Positions 1 to 8,194 of a stretch of 64,000 nt of DNA are shown here, piece by piece. The translations under genes were made by a program, and so were the position numbers. The stretch's first letter is position 1. Every line of letters starts with the position of its first letter. The DNA comes from Thermocoleostomius sinensis A174. GTDB lineage: Bacteria > Cyanobacteriota > Cyanobacteriia > Elainellales > Elainellaceae. Under the pieces are notes generated by a model that was not told the origin of the DNA, searched no databases, and worked only from the letters and a program-made list of their open reading frames with translations. The stretch lies in NCBI RefSeq assembly GCF_026802175.1, contig NZ_CP113797.1, forward strand, positions 4,813,026 to 4,877,025, written 5' to 3'.

Positions 1-1063
1 ATGAGCAGTAGCCCAACCCTGAGTCTTGGCAAACCTGAGCGATCGTTTCTTGAATGAGCAAAGCAGCGGGGGTCGGATCAACGCACAGCACTGGAGCTAT
101 GCTGATGTCGGTATGGGTAGCTTGGGCGATCGACTGAAGGGTATCTGCCAATTGCTGTTCCATCTCGTTGAGGCAGGCTTCGGACAGATCGCGCATATCC
201 ACCATCAGGTCTACTCGACCGGGCACAATGTTGGCCGCGTTGGGCGAGACATTCAAAAATCCAACGGTGGCGACTGGTTGGCTCGGTTGACGCAGGGCCA
301 TTTGCTGTACAGCTAGGATCACCTGGGCGGCAGCCACCAGCGCATCTTGGCGAGCAGTCATCGGAGTAGTTCCGGCATGGTTTTCTTGTCCAAGGATGGT
401 GATGGAGTGTCGCCGCATTCCTACCACGCCTTGCACCACCCCGATCGCCATCTCGAATTGTTCCAACACTGCCCCCTGTTCGACGTGCAATTCCACAAAG
501 GCGGCCATGTCGCGCTTGGTGCGTTTTGCGGTTGCTAGAGCATCCCAATTGCCGCCAATTGTTTCCAGATGGGCTTCGATCGATCCGCCAATTTTGGGGC
601 GATAACGATCGGGCGCTTGCAGCAGGGCTGTACCAGCCATTGCCTGACAGCCAATCATACTGCTCTCTTCGTCAGTAAACACAATGACCTCGATCGGGTG
701 ATCTAGATGAAGATGTTGTTCGTGCAGGGTTCGCACCATCTCAATCCCTGCCAGTACACCTAATACGCCATCATAGGGACCACCCGACGGCACGGTATCG
801 ATATGCGATCCGGTAGCCAAAGCAGGTGCATCTTCGACTCGGCCAGAATAGCGCCCAATCACATTTCCAGCAGCGTCAATGCGCACCGTCATTCCGGCTT
901 CGCTCATCCACTGCTGCACTAGATAGCGCGCTTGCAAATCTGCGGGCGTGAAGGCCAACCGACAAATATCACCATTCTCCAACTTCCCCACCTTCGCTAG
1001 GCGATCGATGTTAGCATTAAGCCGATCGCCATTGATGGTCAGCTTTTTTGTTAAAACGGTCAT
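1..1063 (-). CDS. M20-family amidohydrolase (N-carbamoyl-amino-acid hydrolase / allantoate amidohydrolase type), partial
   Basis: The reading frame opens at the ATG complementary to 1061-1063 and runs off the left edge, so the C-terminus is missing; about 354 codons are present. The translation carries the metal-binding motifs of the hydantoinase/carbamoylase branch of peptidase family M20: GSHIDTVPSGGPYDG, FTDEES, ELHVEQG and GQENHAGTTPM. Members are cytosolic dinuclear metal enzymes that hydrolyse the ureido or amide bond of N-carbamoyl amino acids, ureidoglycolate or allantoate, releasing ammonia; the exact substrate cannot be read from the sequence. A perfect palindrome lies 26 bp upstream and a GntR-type regulator is encoded divergently. 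The nearby cyclotransferase-fold protein, related to an allophanate hydrolase domain, fits a role in scavenging nitrogen from ureides, which is inference. Confidence 0.85.
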   Translation of the reverse strand, partial: MTVLTKKLTINGDRLNANIDRLAKVGKLENGDICRLAFTPADLQARYLVQQWMSEAGMTVRIDAAGNVIGRYSGRVEDAPALATGSHIDTVPSGGPYDGVLGVLAGIEMVRTLHEQHLHLDHPIEVIVFTDEESSMIGCQAMAGTALLQAPDRYRPKIGGSIEAHLETIGGNWDALATAKRTKRDMAAFVELHVEQGAVLEQFEMAIGVVQGVVGMRRHSITILGQENHAGTTPMTARQDALVAAAQVILAVQQMALRQPSQPVATVGFLNVSPNAANIVPGRVDLMVDMRDLSEACLNEMEQQLADTLQSIAQATHTDISIAPVLCVDPTPAALLIQETIAQVCQDSGLGYCS

Positions 1064-1088
1064 CCTTGAACACTCCCTATCTATGATT

Positions 1089-1105
1089 TTGTATACTGTA
1101 TACAA
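1089..1105. promoter_or_regulatory. Perfect palindromic operator, probable GntR/FCD site
   Basis: TTGTATAC-T-GTATACAA is a perfect 8+1+8 inverted repeat, 26 bp upstream of the amidohydrolase ATG. The TNGTATAC half-site type is common for FCD-class GntR regulators, and such a regulator begins at 1304 on the other strand. A weaker relative, TTGTATTCAA, lies at 1121-1130. Control of the amidohydrolase by the neighbouring regulator is inferred from position and symmetry. Confidence 0.7.
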
Positions 1106-1303
1106 GCTTAACCAAAATTATTGTATTCAATCCTACCGCTAGCACATTTAATGAATTAGGGAGGGTGTGAGGGAGGGCGAGGATGCATGAATCGATATAG
1201 CATGGTGATCCTAGCAGTCTGAAGGGGATCAGCTTTTTCTAGCTGCCCATTATCCCAGCGCCCATCCCCGAGAACACGGTTCATTGTTGACGGAGGCTAC
1301 GCC

Positions 1304-2032
1304 TTGTCCATATCTCTCAACTCAATTCAGCGAAGTAAATCTCTATATGAGCAAACCTATGATGCCCTGCGCACTAGTATTCTCACTGGAGATTTAGAAC
1401 CAGGAGCACGACTAGTAGAAACTCAACTGGCCGAACAGCTTCAAGTCAGCCGCACCCCTATTCGTGAAGCCATTCGACAACTGCAACGGGATAATTTAGT
1501 GACAGCCGATGCAAACGGAAGCTTGCGAGTCACCACAATCTCGATCGCCGATGTGGCTCAGTTGTATGATTGTCGTATTGCCCTAGAACAGTTGTCAGTT
1601 GAAGCAGCTTGTCAAAATGCCACCGCCTTGCAACTGCGACGGCTTGAAGACTTGGTATCACAAGCTGAGCATCTCCAAACCCAACCTTGGGCCCAATCCG
1701 CTCGATCGCCCCGCTCCAGTTCCTATCTGTTGGATTTGGATTACCAGTTTCACCATACGATCGCGGAAAGTTCGCAAAATCGCTGGTTGGTGACGTTGCT
1801 GGAACAAGTGTTCGACCAAATGACCCTGCTGCGGGTGCAAACCACTCGCCACAACCCCAGGGTGTTGGAAATCCGGTTAGAACATCGCCAGATTTTTACT
1901 GCCATAGCCCAACGGGATGTAGTGGCATCCGTGGATGCAATTCGATCGCACCTGATCGCCAGCAAAGCCAGAGTGATTCAAGAAGTGAAGAATTTGCATG
2001 TGGCGATCGGCGATTCAGAGGCAGGAGACTAG
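1304..2032 (+). CDS. GntR family transcriptional regulator, FCD (FadR-like) subfamily
   Basis: A 242-residue protein with an N-terminal winged helix (about residues 10-75, with the typical SRTPIREAIRQLQRDNLV segment) and an all-helical C-terminal FCD ligand-binding domain (about 85-225). The FCD pattern D..FH..I...S.N is visible as LDYQFHHTIAESSQN. These regulators bind small carboxylic or amino acid effectors and usually repress a linked catabolic gene. The start is a TTG: a clear GGAGG at 1292-1296 sits 7-8 nt before it and no ATG is suitably placed. It is divergent from the M20 amidohydrolase and separated from it by a region containing a palindromic operator, so that gene is the likely target. 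The ligand is unknown. Confidence 0.85.
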   Translation: MSISLNSIQRSKSLYEQTYDALRTSILTGDLEPGARLVETQLAEQLQVSRTPIREAIRQLQRDNLVTADANGSLRVTTISIADVAQLYDCRIALEQLSVEAACQNATALQLRRLEDLVSQAEHLQTQPWAQSARSPRSSSYLLDLDYQFHHTIAESSQNRWLVTLLEQVFDQMTLLRVQTTRHNPRVLEIRLEHRQIFTAIAQRDVVASVDAIRSHLIASKARVIQEVKNLHVAIGDSEAGD

Positions 2033-2160
2033 GGCTTGGGGGCTGGGCTTTGCCGTGAGTGTCAGTCGGACGGAATTGGGGATGAAAATTGATTATTCTT
2101 TAGTTCTAAAATTAAATTTCTGAGATCAAGTTTGCCACTAGTCAGGAAGGAGCGACATTC

Positions 2161-2547
2161 ATGCATCGCGTGTTCATTTGTGGGTCAGCATTGCGCGGTC
2201 AGCCCGATCACCAAAATTTGCAATCTGCAATCTTTATTAAGGAAACGAAAACGCTACCGCTCTACCGGCTTCATGCGGCGGAAAATGGCTGGCATCCAGC
2301 AATCTACCAAGTCGAAACGGGTGGCATTTCAATTCCGGGTGAAATCTATGAGCTGACGCCAGAGCAGTTTGAATATTTGGCAACCAATGAACCGCCGCAT
2401 ATGTATCCGGCTGAGGTGAAGTTAGAGGGCAATGAGGTGGCGACGGCGTTTCTCTATCCACAGGAGCTAGTGGAGCAGTATAACTGGCTCGATATCTCTG
2501 ACTATGGCGGTTGGGCTGCCTACAAAAAAGCGACGGCCACCGCTTAG
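2161..2547 (+). CDS. Gamma-glutamylcyclotransferase-fold protein, allophanate-hydrolase-C-terminal-like
   Basis: A 128-residue cytosolic protein opening with MHRVFICGSALRGQPDH, the loop typical of the cyclotransferase (AIG2/GGCT) fold. It continues with GWHPAIYQV and GGISIPGEIYELTPEQFEYL, which match the stand-alone proteins related to the C-terminal domain of allophanate hydrolase. A good ribosome binding site, AGGAAGGAG, ends about 8 nt before the ATG. It lies between the regulator and ispE and may be read with them. In allophanate hydrolase this domain assists breakdown of N-carboxyurea. Whether this small form is an enzyme or a stabilising factor is not known. The ureide-like neighbour at the left edge makes a nitrogen-scavenging link plausible. 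Confidence 0.65.
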   Translation: MHRVFICGSALRGQPDHQNLQSAIFIKETKTLPLYRLHAAENGWHPAIYQVETGGISIPGEIYELTPEQFEYLATNEPPHMYPAEVKLEGNEVATAFLYPQELVEQYNWLDISDYGGWAAYKKATATA

Positions 2548-2586
2548 ACTGGTTGCAGCCGTTTTTATCGCCACCCTGACGCCTGT

Positions 2587-3534
2587 ATGCAATCCTATTC
2601 GCTCCTTGCGCCTGCCAAAATTAATCTCTATCTGGAAATTATTGGCGATCGTCCCGACGGTTATCATGAATTGGCAATGATTCTGCAAAGCATTGCCTTA
2701 GCCGACCGAATTGATTTGCGCGCCAACGGCACCGATCAAATCCGAGTTCACTGCGATGATCCGCAAGTGCCAGCCGATGACAGCAACCTGGCCTATCGAG
2801 CAGCGGCGCTGATGGCAACTCAGTTTCCAGACGCTTACAACCGCTACGGCGGCGTGGATATCACTCTGCACAAGCACATTCCGATGGGAGCAGGGCTGGC
2901 TGGCGGCTCTACGGATGCGGCAGCAGTACTGGTAGGGGTGGACTTGCTCTGGAAACTGGGGCTGACGCAAACAGAAATTCAAGAGTTAGCGGCGCAACTG
3001 GGATCGGATATTCCCTTTTGTGTCACAGGCGGCACTGCCATTGCCACCGGACGCGGAGAGAAACTAGCTCCTTTGCCCAGCCTCGATCGCCTTCATGCCG
3101 TGCTGGCAAAGTATCACAGCATTGGGGTGTCCACTGCTTGGGCGTACAAAACCTATCGCCAACAGTTTCATGATTCCTATGTCACTGATCCGTCCACCTT
3201 ACTGGATCGATCGCGGCGAGTTCATGCGCGGGCGATTGTAGAAGCCATTATGCAGCACGATAATCATTGCATCGGGCAGTTGTTGCATAACGATCTAGAG
3301 CGTGTGGTATTTCCCGCTTATCCTTCCGTCGCTCATCTGAAACAAACCCTGATGCAGTTTTACCCACTGGGCGTGATGATGTCTGGCTCTGGCTCAACGG
3401 TGTTTGCACTGGTAGAAACCGCTGAACAGGCCTATCACCTGCAACAGCAATTGCGGCAGGCCATTTCTGACCCAGATTTGGGTATTTGGACTACACAACT
3501 AATTGCACATGGCGTTCAGTTGATGCATTCTTGA
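2587..3534 (+). CDS. ispE: 4-diphosphocytidyl-2-C-methyl-D-erythritol kinase
   Basis: A 315-residue GHMP-superfamily kinase of the methylerythritol phosphate pathway. It phosphorylates the 2-hydroxyl of CDP-methylerythritol with ATP, on the way to the isoprenoids needed for carotenoids, phytol and quinones. The N-terminus APAKINLYLEIIGDRPDGYHEL is split here as the substrate-binding strand (APAKINLYL) and the DGYHEL loop. The ATP-binding GHMP motif PMGAGLAGGSTDAAA is near residue 100, and the C-terminal MMSGSGSTVFAL motif completes the active site. Length matches the family (about 280-320). It starts 39 bp after the cyclotransferase-fold gene on the same strand, so co-transcription is possible but carries no obvious functional meaning. 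Confidence 0.95.
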   Translation: MQSYSLLAPAKINLYLEIIGDRPDGYHELAMILQSIALADRIDLRANGTDQIRVHCDDPQVPADDSNLAYRAAALMATQFPDAYNRYGGVDITLHKHIPMGAGLAGGSTDAAAVLVGVDLLWKLGLTQTEIQELAAQLGSDIPFCVTGGTAIATGRGEKLAPLPSLDRLHAVLAKYHSIGVSTAWAYKTYRQQFHDSYVTDPSTLLDRSRRVHARAIVEAIMQHDNHCIGQLLHNDLERVVFPAYPSVAHLKQTLMQFYPLGVMMSGSGSTVFALVETAEQAYHLQQQLRQAISDPDLGIWTTQLIAHGVQLMHS

Positions 3535-3545
3535 TGCTGATACCT

Positions 3546-5009
3546 TCACAGCGATCGCAAAAACCGGATCAGAGCAGCGCGATCGGCAGCGGACATAGTT
3601 CTAAATGCTTCTTTGGAGGCTTCTGCTTCACCGCTGTGCCAAAGAATGGCTTCCTCAAGGGTGCGGGCGCGACCATCGTGTAGGTAACTAGAGTAAGGCA
3701 ATACAGTTTGCGTTAAACCAATTCCCCACAACGGAGAAGTTCGCCATTCTGTGCCAGTTGCTTGAAAATCCGATCGATGATCAGCTAATCCATCTCCTAA
3801 ATCGTGTAGCAGCAAATCGGTGTACGGGTGAATTACTTGATTCGTCAGCACTGGAATGGGGTGATTGCCTGTTCGTAATTCCGATACATGGCACGCGGCG
3901 CAGTTAGCAACAGTAAATAACATTTCGCCCCGCTGCACCTCGGGATCGTCGAGCAAGGTGCGGCCCGGAACCGCAAGTGTTTGTACATAGAATGTGGCCT
4001 GGTCGAGGGTAGTGCGATCGATGTCGCTGGAACCGTCTGGGTTGGGAAACAACGGATTGGTAATTCCCATATCGTTGACATAGGCGGCTGCCGATTGTTG
4101 CAGCAGGTTGGGTTGATTTGCCTTTAAGCCAAACCGTCCCAAGGCAGTGGTCTGCTGAACCACATCCCAAACTTGATTGGGGCGACCTGAAATCCCATCC
4201 TGATTTCTGTCTTCTGGGTCTGCCAACGCCAAAATGTCCGTGTCAGGAACGGCTTCTAACAGCCCAAGTCCAAAAACAGGCGGCGGCAACCGCAACGACA
4301 CCTGCACTGACGGTGGCAATGGACTGCCGTCTCGCAAGGTAATGCGAGGTTGCGGTGATCGGAGCCGATAAGGAGTACCATCGCCATACTGTCCTGTCTG
4401 TTCCTGCCACTGAAGGTCTACCGTTGCCTCTGGAGCCTGCCCATAGACTCCGTGATCTTGAATTTGCGTGCCCAAGCCAGGAACCGGCGGGGTACTTTCT
4501 AGATCGACCGTTGCTTCGGGATGATAGTTGGCGATCGGCATTCCAGGTGCATCGGAACTGGATGCTTCAATGGCTGGCAAACTAACACGGGCAAGCAATT
4601 GCCCTGGTTGCGGTAGGCCGCGCCCATTGCGCAAGTGGCATCCTGCGCAAGAAGCATTGTTAAACAACGGCCCTAACCCTGAATTAAGTGGGGCTGGGGC
4701 GGTGACAAACACTGCCTCGAATGCCAGATCACCTTTGAGATGGCGATTCACTTCAGCGGCGCTTAATCCGGCTGAGGGCTGCTCGTAAGCGCTAGAACTG
4801 CGATTTGAAACGGTGGTGGTTCCTCCAGCCATAGGGATTGAAGTTTGGGCTTGGACAACAAACCCGCGATCGAACCCAGGGGAGAAGCCAGCGGAGAACA
4901 GTCCATTGGATAAGAAAATACCAGCGATCAGCGCGATCCCAAACAGCAGTATCAAACGAATCTGCCTAGCCCCAGCCGATCGCCGTCCCATACCTTTGAT
5001 GATGGTCAT
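3546..5009 (-). CDS. Di-heme oxidoreductase (DHOR / DUF1111-type c-type cytochrome)
   Basis: A roughly 487-residue exported protein with an N-terminal membrane or signal segment and two c-type heme attachment motifs, CAGCH in the first third and CAACH in the last third. This is the layout of the DHOR family of putative di-heme thiol oxidoreductases. It follows the imelysin gene by only a few bases and is probably translated from the same message. Imelysin plus DHOR is a recurrent bacterial iron-uptake pairing, so a periplasmic redox role in iron handling is the best guess. The start is uncertain. A TTG at 5025-5027 lies only 2 nt after an AGGAG that overlaps the imelysin stop, whereas the ATG at 5007-5009 has no good ribosome binding site. 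The ATG is used here because it begins just ahead of the signal segment. Confidence 0.85.
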   Translation of the reverse strand: MTIIKGMGRRSAGARQIRLILLFGIALIAGIFLSNGLFSAGFSPGFDRGFVVQAQTSIPMAGGTTTVSNRSSSAYEQPSAGLSAAEVNRHLKGDLAFEAVFVTAPAPLNSGLGPLFNNASCAGCHLRNGRGLPQPGQLLARVSLPAIEASSSDAPGMPIANYHPEATVDLESTPPVPGLGTQIQDHGVYGQAPEATVDLQWQEQTGQYGDGTPYRLRSPQPRITLRDGSPLPPSVQVSLRLPPPVFGLGLLEAVPDTDILALADPEDRNQDGISGRPNQVWDVVQQTTALGRFGLKANQPNLLQQSAAAYVNDMGITNPLFPNPDGSSDIDRTTLDQATFYVQTLAVPGRTLLDDPEVQRGEMLFTVANCAACHVSELRTGNHPIPVLTNQVIHPYTDLLLHDLGDGLADHRSDFQATGTEWRTSPLWGIGLTQTVLPYSSYLHDGRARTLEEAILWHSGEAEASKEAFRTMSAADRAALIRFLRSL

Positions 5010-5032
5010 CTTGCATGCACACCCCAACGCTC

Positions 5033-6274
5033 CTATCCTGCCTGCACCTGGGGGAGTACCTCAGATTGCAGCGTGTTAAAAACTTGCAAAATGGCGGCTT
5101 GAGCCGCTTCCATCTGAGCAATGGTGTCAGCCTCTTCAAGGTTTGTCTCGACCGGCCCTGGAATCGCCGCTACCGCATCGATCGCCGCTTCTAACTCGCG
5201 TTTAATTTGGTCATCTAAAGCAGGATTTTGTTCTGCCACCCATGCACTCAAACTATAGCCCGTATCCGAAGCAGAAATGCTGCCAAGATAAGCATTTCTT
5301 ACACTCAGAAGGTTGTTATGCAAATCATTTAAGGTGGTTTGACTGAAGCGGCTTTCTAAAGTGACTGTATCCTTTGTTTCCAGTGGTTCACCGATCTTCT
5401 CGTTGGCAACTTCGTCTAAGCAACCCAACATTCCCTGCACAATTTCTTCCACTGCTGCATTGGCTGTTAAATAAGCAGGGTTACTGCTGTCGCCGGCTGT
5501 CGCTAGGACCTGACGATACGGCGGATTGCCATCTATTCCCGTTACCCAACTTTGTAAGAGTGCTTTGGCGGTCTGATCAAAGGCGATCGTCGCTGCTTGC
5601 AGATATGCTAGTTCCCGTTCCGAGAAATCATCGACTGTTTTGTCGTTTTCGACTCCAAATAGAATGAATTCAATGGCGTGAAAGCCCTGTTGTGTGGTTT
5701 GCAACGTAGCGATGTATTCAGGTGTTAACTCTTCTTCACTATTGATTACTGCCAGAACATCTGCTTCGTTCACCGGCCAATCATCTAGAGCACCATCGTA
5801 TCCCAGAGAGTCTGCTGGGCCAAAGGCAAAAGCCTCGCTCTGTTCCCACGGAAAACGAGCAGTGATCCAAGACTCGCGGGCAGCTTGCAGGGTTTGATCG
5901 GTGGGATTGCTGATAAAGGCATTGACAGTTGCCACTAGTTCCTCTGATCGAACCACTAGCTCTTCGTAGGTGGCAACAACGACTCGATCGGCAAAATCAC
6001 CGACCAATTGACGACTAGTCGCCTGATCGATACTACGGCTGACAGCTTCAGTCCTGGGATCTTCCGCAGTGATGAACGGTTCCGGTGGGATGGCTGGTGC
6101 GCCCAGGGTCAAAGATTGACGGCTCAAACCACCAAGCAGAGTCAGTAGGCTGGCGGCCAACACCACCTTGGTACACGGCCCAACATATGGCATCGATCGA
6201 GGCAGGAACATCAATGAGAATGGACTTAGATGCATCTTTGAAATATCCACTTTAAAATCTTTCTTAAGAATCAT
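5033..6274 (-). CDS. Imelysin family protein (iron-regulated, peptidase M75 fold)
   Basis: A 413-residue secreted protein of the imelysin (ICMP) family, helical bundles thought to bind iron or a ferric complex in the periplasm. The conserved GxHxxE signature appears as GFHAIE near the middle, followed by FILFG. The N-terminus has a hydrophobic stretch (VVLAASLLTLLGG) consistent with a Sec signal peptide. Several in-frame ATGs lie upstream of that stretch, so the start could be any of the first three; no lipobox is visible. A Fur-box-like site lies about 140 bp upstream and a di-heme oxidoreductase gene follows directly, which supports iron-starvation induction. No classical protease activity should be assumed. 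Confidence 0.88.
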   Translation of the reverse strand: MILKKDFKVDISKMHLSPFSLMFLPRSMPYVGPCTKVVLAASLLTLLGGLSRQSLTLGAPAIPPEPFITAEDPRTEAVSRSIDQATSRQLVGDFADRVVVATYEELVVRSEELVATVNAFISNPTDQTLQAARESWITARFPWEQSEAFAFGPADSLGYDGALDDWPVNEADVLAVINSEEELTPEYIATLQTTQQGFHAIEFILFGVENDKTVDDFSERELAYLQAATIAFDQTAKALLQSWVTGIDGNPPYRQVLATAGDSSNPAYLTANAAVEEIVQGMLGCLDEVANEKIGEPLETKDTVTLESRFSQTTLNDLHNNLLSVRNAYLGSISASDTGYSLSAWVAEQNPALDDQIKRELEAAIDAVAAIPGPVETNLEEADTIAQMEAAQAAILQVFNTLQSEVLPQVQAG

Positions 6275-6413
6275 TCAGATTGCAGCCTCTATCATCAACA
6301 AGCTTGCTGGGAACAGTCTGCATGGTTGCTGAACTTGCAAAGCTTTGCTGCTCAAAGACTAGTATAGGCTTGAGTCAATACAAGCAAGAACGGCAATAAT
6401 CATCCTACACTAT

Positions 6414-6428
6414 TAATAATGATTCTCA
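6414..6428. promoter_or_regulatory. Fur-box-like site upstream of imelysin
   Basis: On the minus strand the 15 bases read TGAGAAT-C-ATTATTA. This matches the 7-1-7 Fur consensus TGATAAT-N-ATTATCA at 12 of 14 arm positions. A further AATAATCAT sits about 20 bp closer to the gene. The position, about 140 bp ahead of the imelysin ATG, suggests iron-dependent repression of the imelysin/DHOR pair. Confidence 0.65.
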
Positions 6429-6495
6429 GCAATTTTGAAACAAGCCACGACCAAAAGCACCTAATTTTACAAAAGCTTGCGAAAGCAAAAGAAAC

Positions 6496-6768
6496 TTAGA
6501 AAAACGCAGCAGAATGATACATTCGATTAAATTTTTCATCTGGGCTTGTCTTTGCACCCGTCCGCCCATCAATCGCTATAGAGGCCGGATCGACAAATTT
6601 TCCCTGGTCGTACCAATACACGGTGCGGATTGGATAGGGAATATTGATGTTCGCTCGATCGCAGGCTTGTTTTAGCGCCATCATCATACTTCTGTTTAGC
6701 AACGCCCCATTCAGTTCGATCGCGCTGAGATGAGTGAACGGATGGTTACGCCATGAAAGCAGATGTGC
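6496..6768 (-). pseudogene. C-terminal remnant of a mechanosensitive (MscS-type) channel
   Basis: An open stretch of about 90 codons without a convincing start. Its core reads MALKQACDRANINIPYPIRT followed by VYWYDQ, which resembles the cytoplasmic C-terminal end of cyanobacterial small-conductance mechanosensitive channels. There, helices of this type precede an IPFPIRTLYFYDQ-like ending. The membrane helices and beta domain are absent and a stop codon lies upstream at 6769-6771. It is therefore read as a degraded fragment rather than a short gene. A TTG at 6702 could start a 68-residue peptide, but no ribosome binding site supports it. Confidence 0.5.
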
Positions 6769-6889
6769 TCAGCTTTGTGACAGTGTGTTTGAAATGATGA
6801 CGGGGCGATCGGAAGTAAAGTTTCTTGAGAATGCATGTAAAGATAGAGCTAATAGAAACAGCCTTGAATCATGATGGTAGGTTGCTGAG

Positions 6890-7468
6890 ATGGCTGCAAT
6901 TATTTTGGATCTCAAACCCTTTGTTGACCTAAGCGATGACCAATTTTATCAACTGTGCCAAAACCACCGTGACCTAAAATTTGAACGGACTTCCCAGGGA
7001 GAATTAGTTATCGTGACGCCAGTTGGAGGAGAAGGAGGCAGCCGTGAGGCAGACTTAATTGGAGATTTGGTGTATTGGAATCGCCGCACCCAACTCGGTA
7101 AGGTATTCAGTTCTTCTACTTGCTTCAAACTTCCAAATGGAGCTAATCGATCACCTGATGTAGCCTGGGTGATGCAGGAGCGGTGGAATCAACTCACACC
7201 AGAGCAACAAAAAAAGTTCCCCCCCCTTTGTCCCGATTTTGTGATTGAGTTGCGCTCTGAGAGTGATGCGCTGGAGCTACTGCAACAAAAGATGCAGGAG
7301 TACATCAATAATGGATTACGCTTAGGATGGCTAATCAATCCTCAAGACCGGCAAGTAGAAATTTATAAAACGAATCAAATGAGACAGGTTCTTGACAATC
7401 CTCAGCAACTAAATGGAAATGATGTGCTGCCGGGATTTATGTTCGATTTATCTCTGATTTGGGATTGA
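6890..7468 (+). CDS. Uma2 family endonuclease-like protein (DUF820)
   Basis: A 192-residue protein of the Uma2/DUF820 family, PD-(D/E)XK-fold proteins that are strongly expanded in cyanobacteria and mostly of unknown function. Family landmarks are ELVIVTPVGGEGGSRE near residue 45, RSPDVAWV near 95, the acidic strand CPDFVIELRSESD near 120, and GLRLGWLINPQDR near 150. The D and E residues in these two strands are the predicted catalytic metal ligands. Length is normal. A run of seven A and a run of eight C lie close together around 7209-7227 inside the gene and could be slippage-prone. It sits among remnants in an AT-rich accessory stretch. Confidence 0.85.
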   Translation: MAAIILDLKPFVDLSDDQFYQLCQNHRDLKFERTSQGELVIVTPVGGEGGSREADLIGDLVYWNRRTQLGKVFSSSTCFKLPNGANRSPDVAWVMQERWNQLTPEQQKKFPPLCPDFVIELRSESDALELLQQKMQEYINNGLRLGWLINPQDRQVEIYKTNQMRQVLDNPQQLNGNDVLPGFMFDLSLIWD

Positions 7469-7494
7469 AATGTAGAAAGATAAAGAGAATGCCC

Positions 7495-7644
7495 TCACTC
7501 GGCTTCACCTAACCAGAAGTTATCAGGTAAAGGCTTGTTGAAGTCTTCTTTTAGCCGATTGAGTAAATTCAATACTTGTAATAGCAATGGCTCTGGTACT
7601 GAGGCTAGCTCACGCACGATCGTCGCTAGAATAGTCGTGGTATG
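7495..7644 (-). pseudogene. Fragment of a small DUF2281-like / antitoxin-like protein
   Basis: In frame to the TGA complementary to 7495-7497 the translation contains TTILATIVRELASVPEPLLL, then VLNLLNRLKEDFN and ends in NFWLGEAE. This resembles the short cyanobacterial proteins (DUF2281 type) often found next to PIN or Uma2-like genes. No ATG, GTG or well-placed TTG precedes it: the codon where an ATG would be expected reads CAT, and a stop lies about 55 bases further upstream. It is probably a decayed antitoxin-like gene, though a non-standard start cannot be excluded. Confidence 0.4.
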
Positions 7645-7650
7645 TAACCT

Positions 7651-8194
7651 ATCAGCCCTATTCTTCCAACTTTGGCACAGTTGCCAAGTTCACTAGGCCA
7701 ATGAGCCAACTTCACCTACAGATCCACAAGCTTATTAAATAGACTGTTAATTACTTTTATTAATACGTATTTACCTAAACACTCCCCTAAAGCTAGACGA
7801 TCGAGTTTGATGGCTGAAGGAGCGATCGATGTTCAGAGATGAGAGGGCATTTTTAGATAAAAGTTAAAGCATTACTTTAACTGAATGTAAATTATCTAAA
7901 TTACATTGACTTTTAGCCGGAGCTTGTGTGTAAGAAGTGTATATCCAATGTGGGAATCTAAGCGTGCTAGAAGGAGTAAAATTTTCTTTTGAAAGAGACA
8001 ATTTAGATTATGATAGGTGATCTCATGCACACACCTGAAACTCAGCGAAGCTACGGAAACTTCTCAAGCAAGAGTTGTCGAAATATTTATTAATACTTCA
8101 TAACACAAAATGACTTAGCCTCTACAGTAGGAGCCGTTTATTTCATCTTTTCTCAGCTTTCAATCCATCTTGAAGCAACTTTTGATAGGGCCTC
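7651..8194. other. AT-rich gene-free stretch upstream of the CHAT cassette
   Basis: About 540 bases with no supportable coding region on either strand. The composition is AT-rich and poor in HIP1 sites compared with the flanking housekeeping genes. No tRNA, terminal repeat or transposase remnant was recognised. The promoter of the CHAT gene must lie near its 3' end, but no unambiguous -35/-10 pair was found. Confidence 0.6.

Noticed and set aside
6245-6274. Imelysin considered as a lipoprotein
   Set aside because: No cysteine follows the hydrophobic stretch; a plain Sec signal is the better reading.
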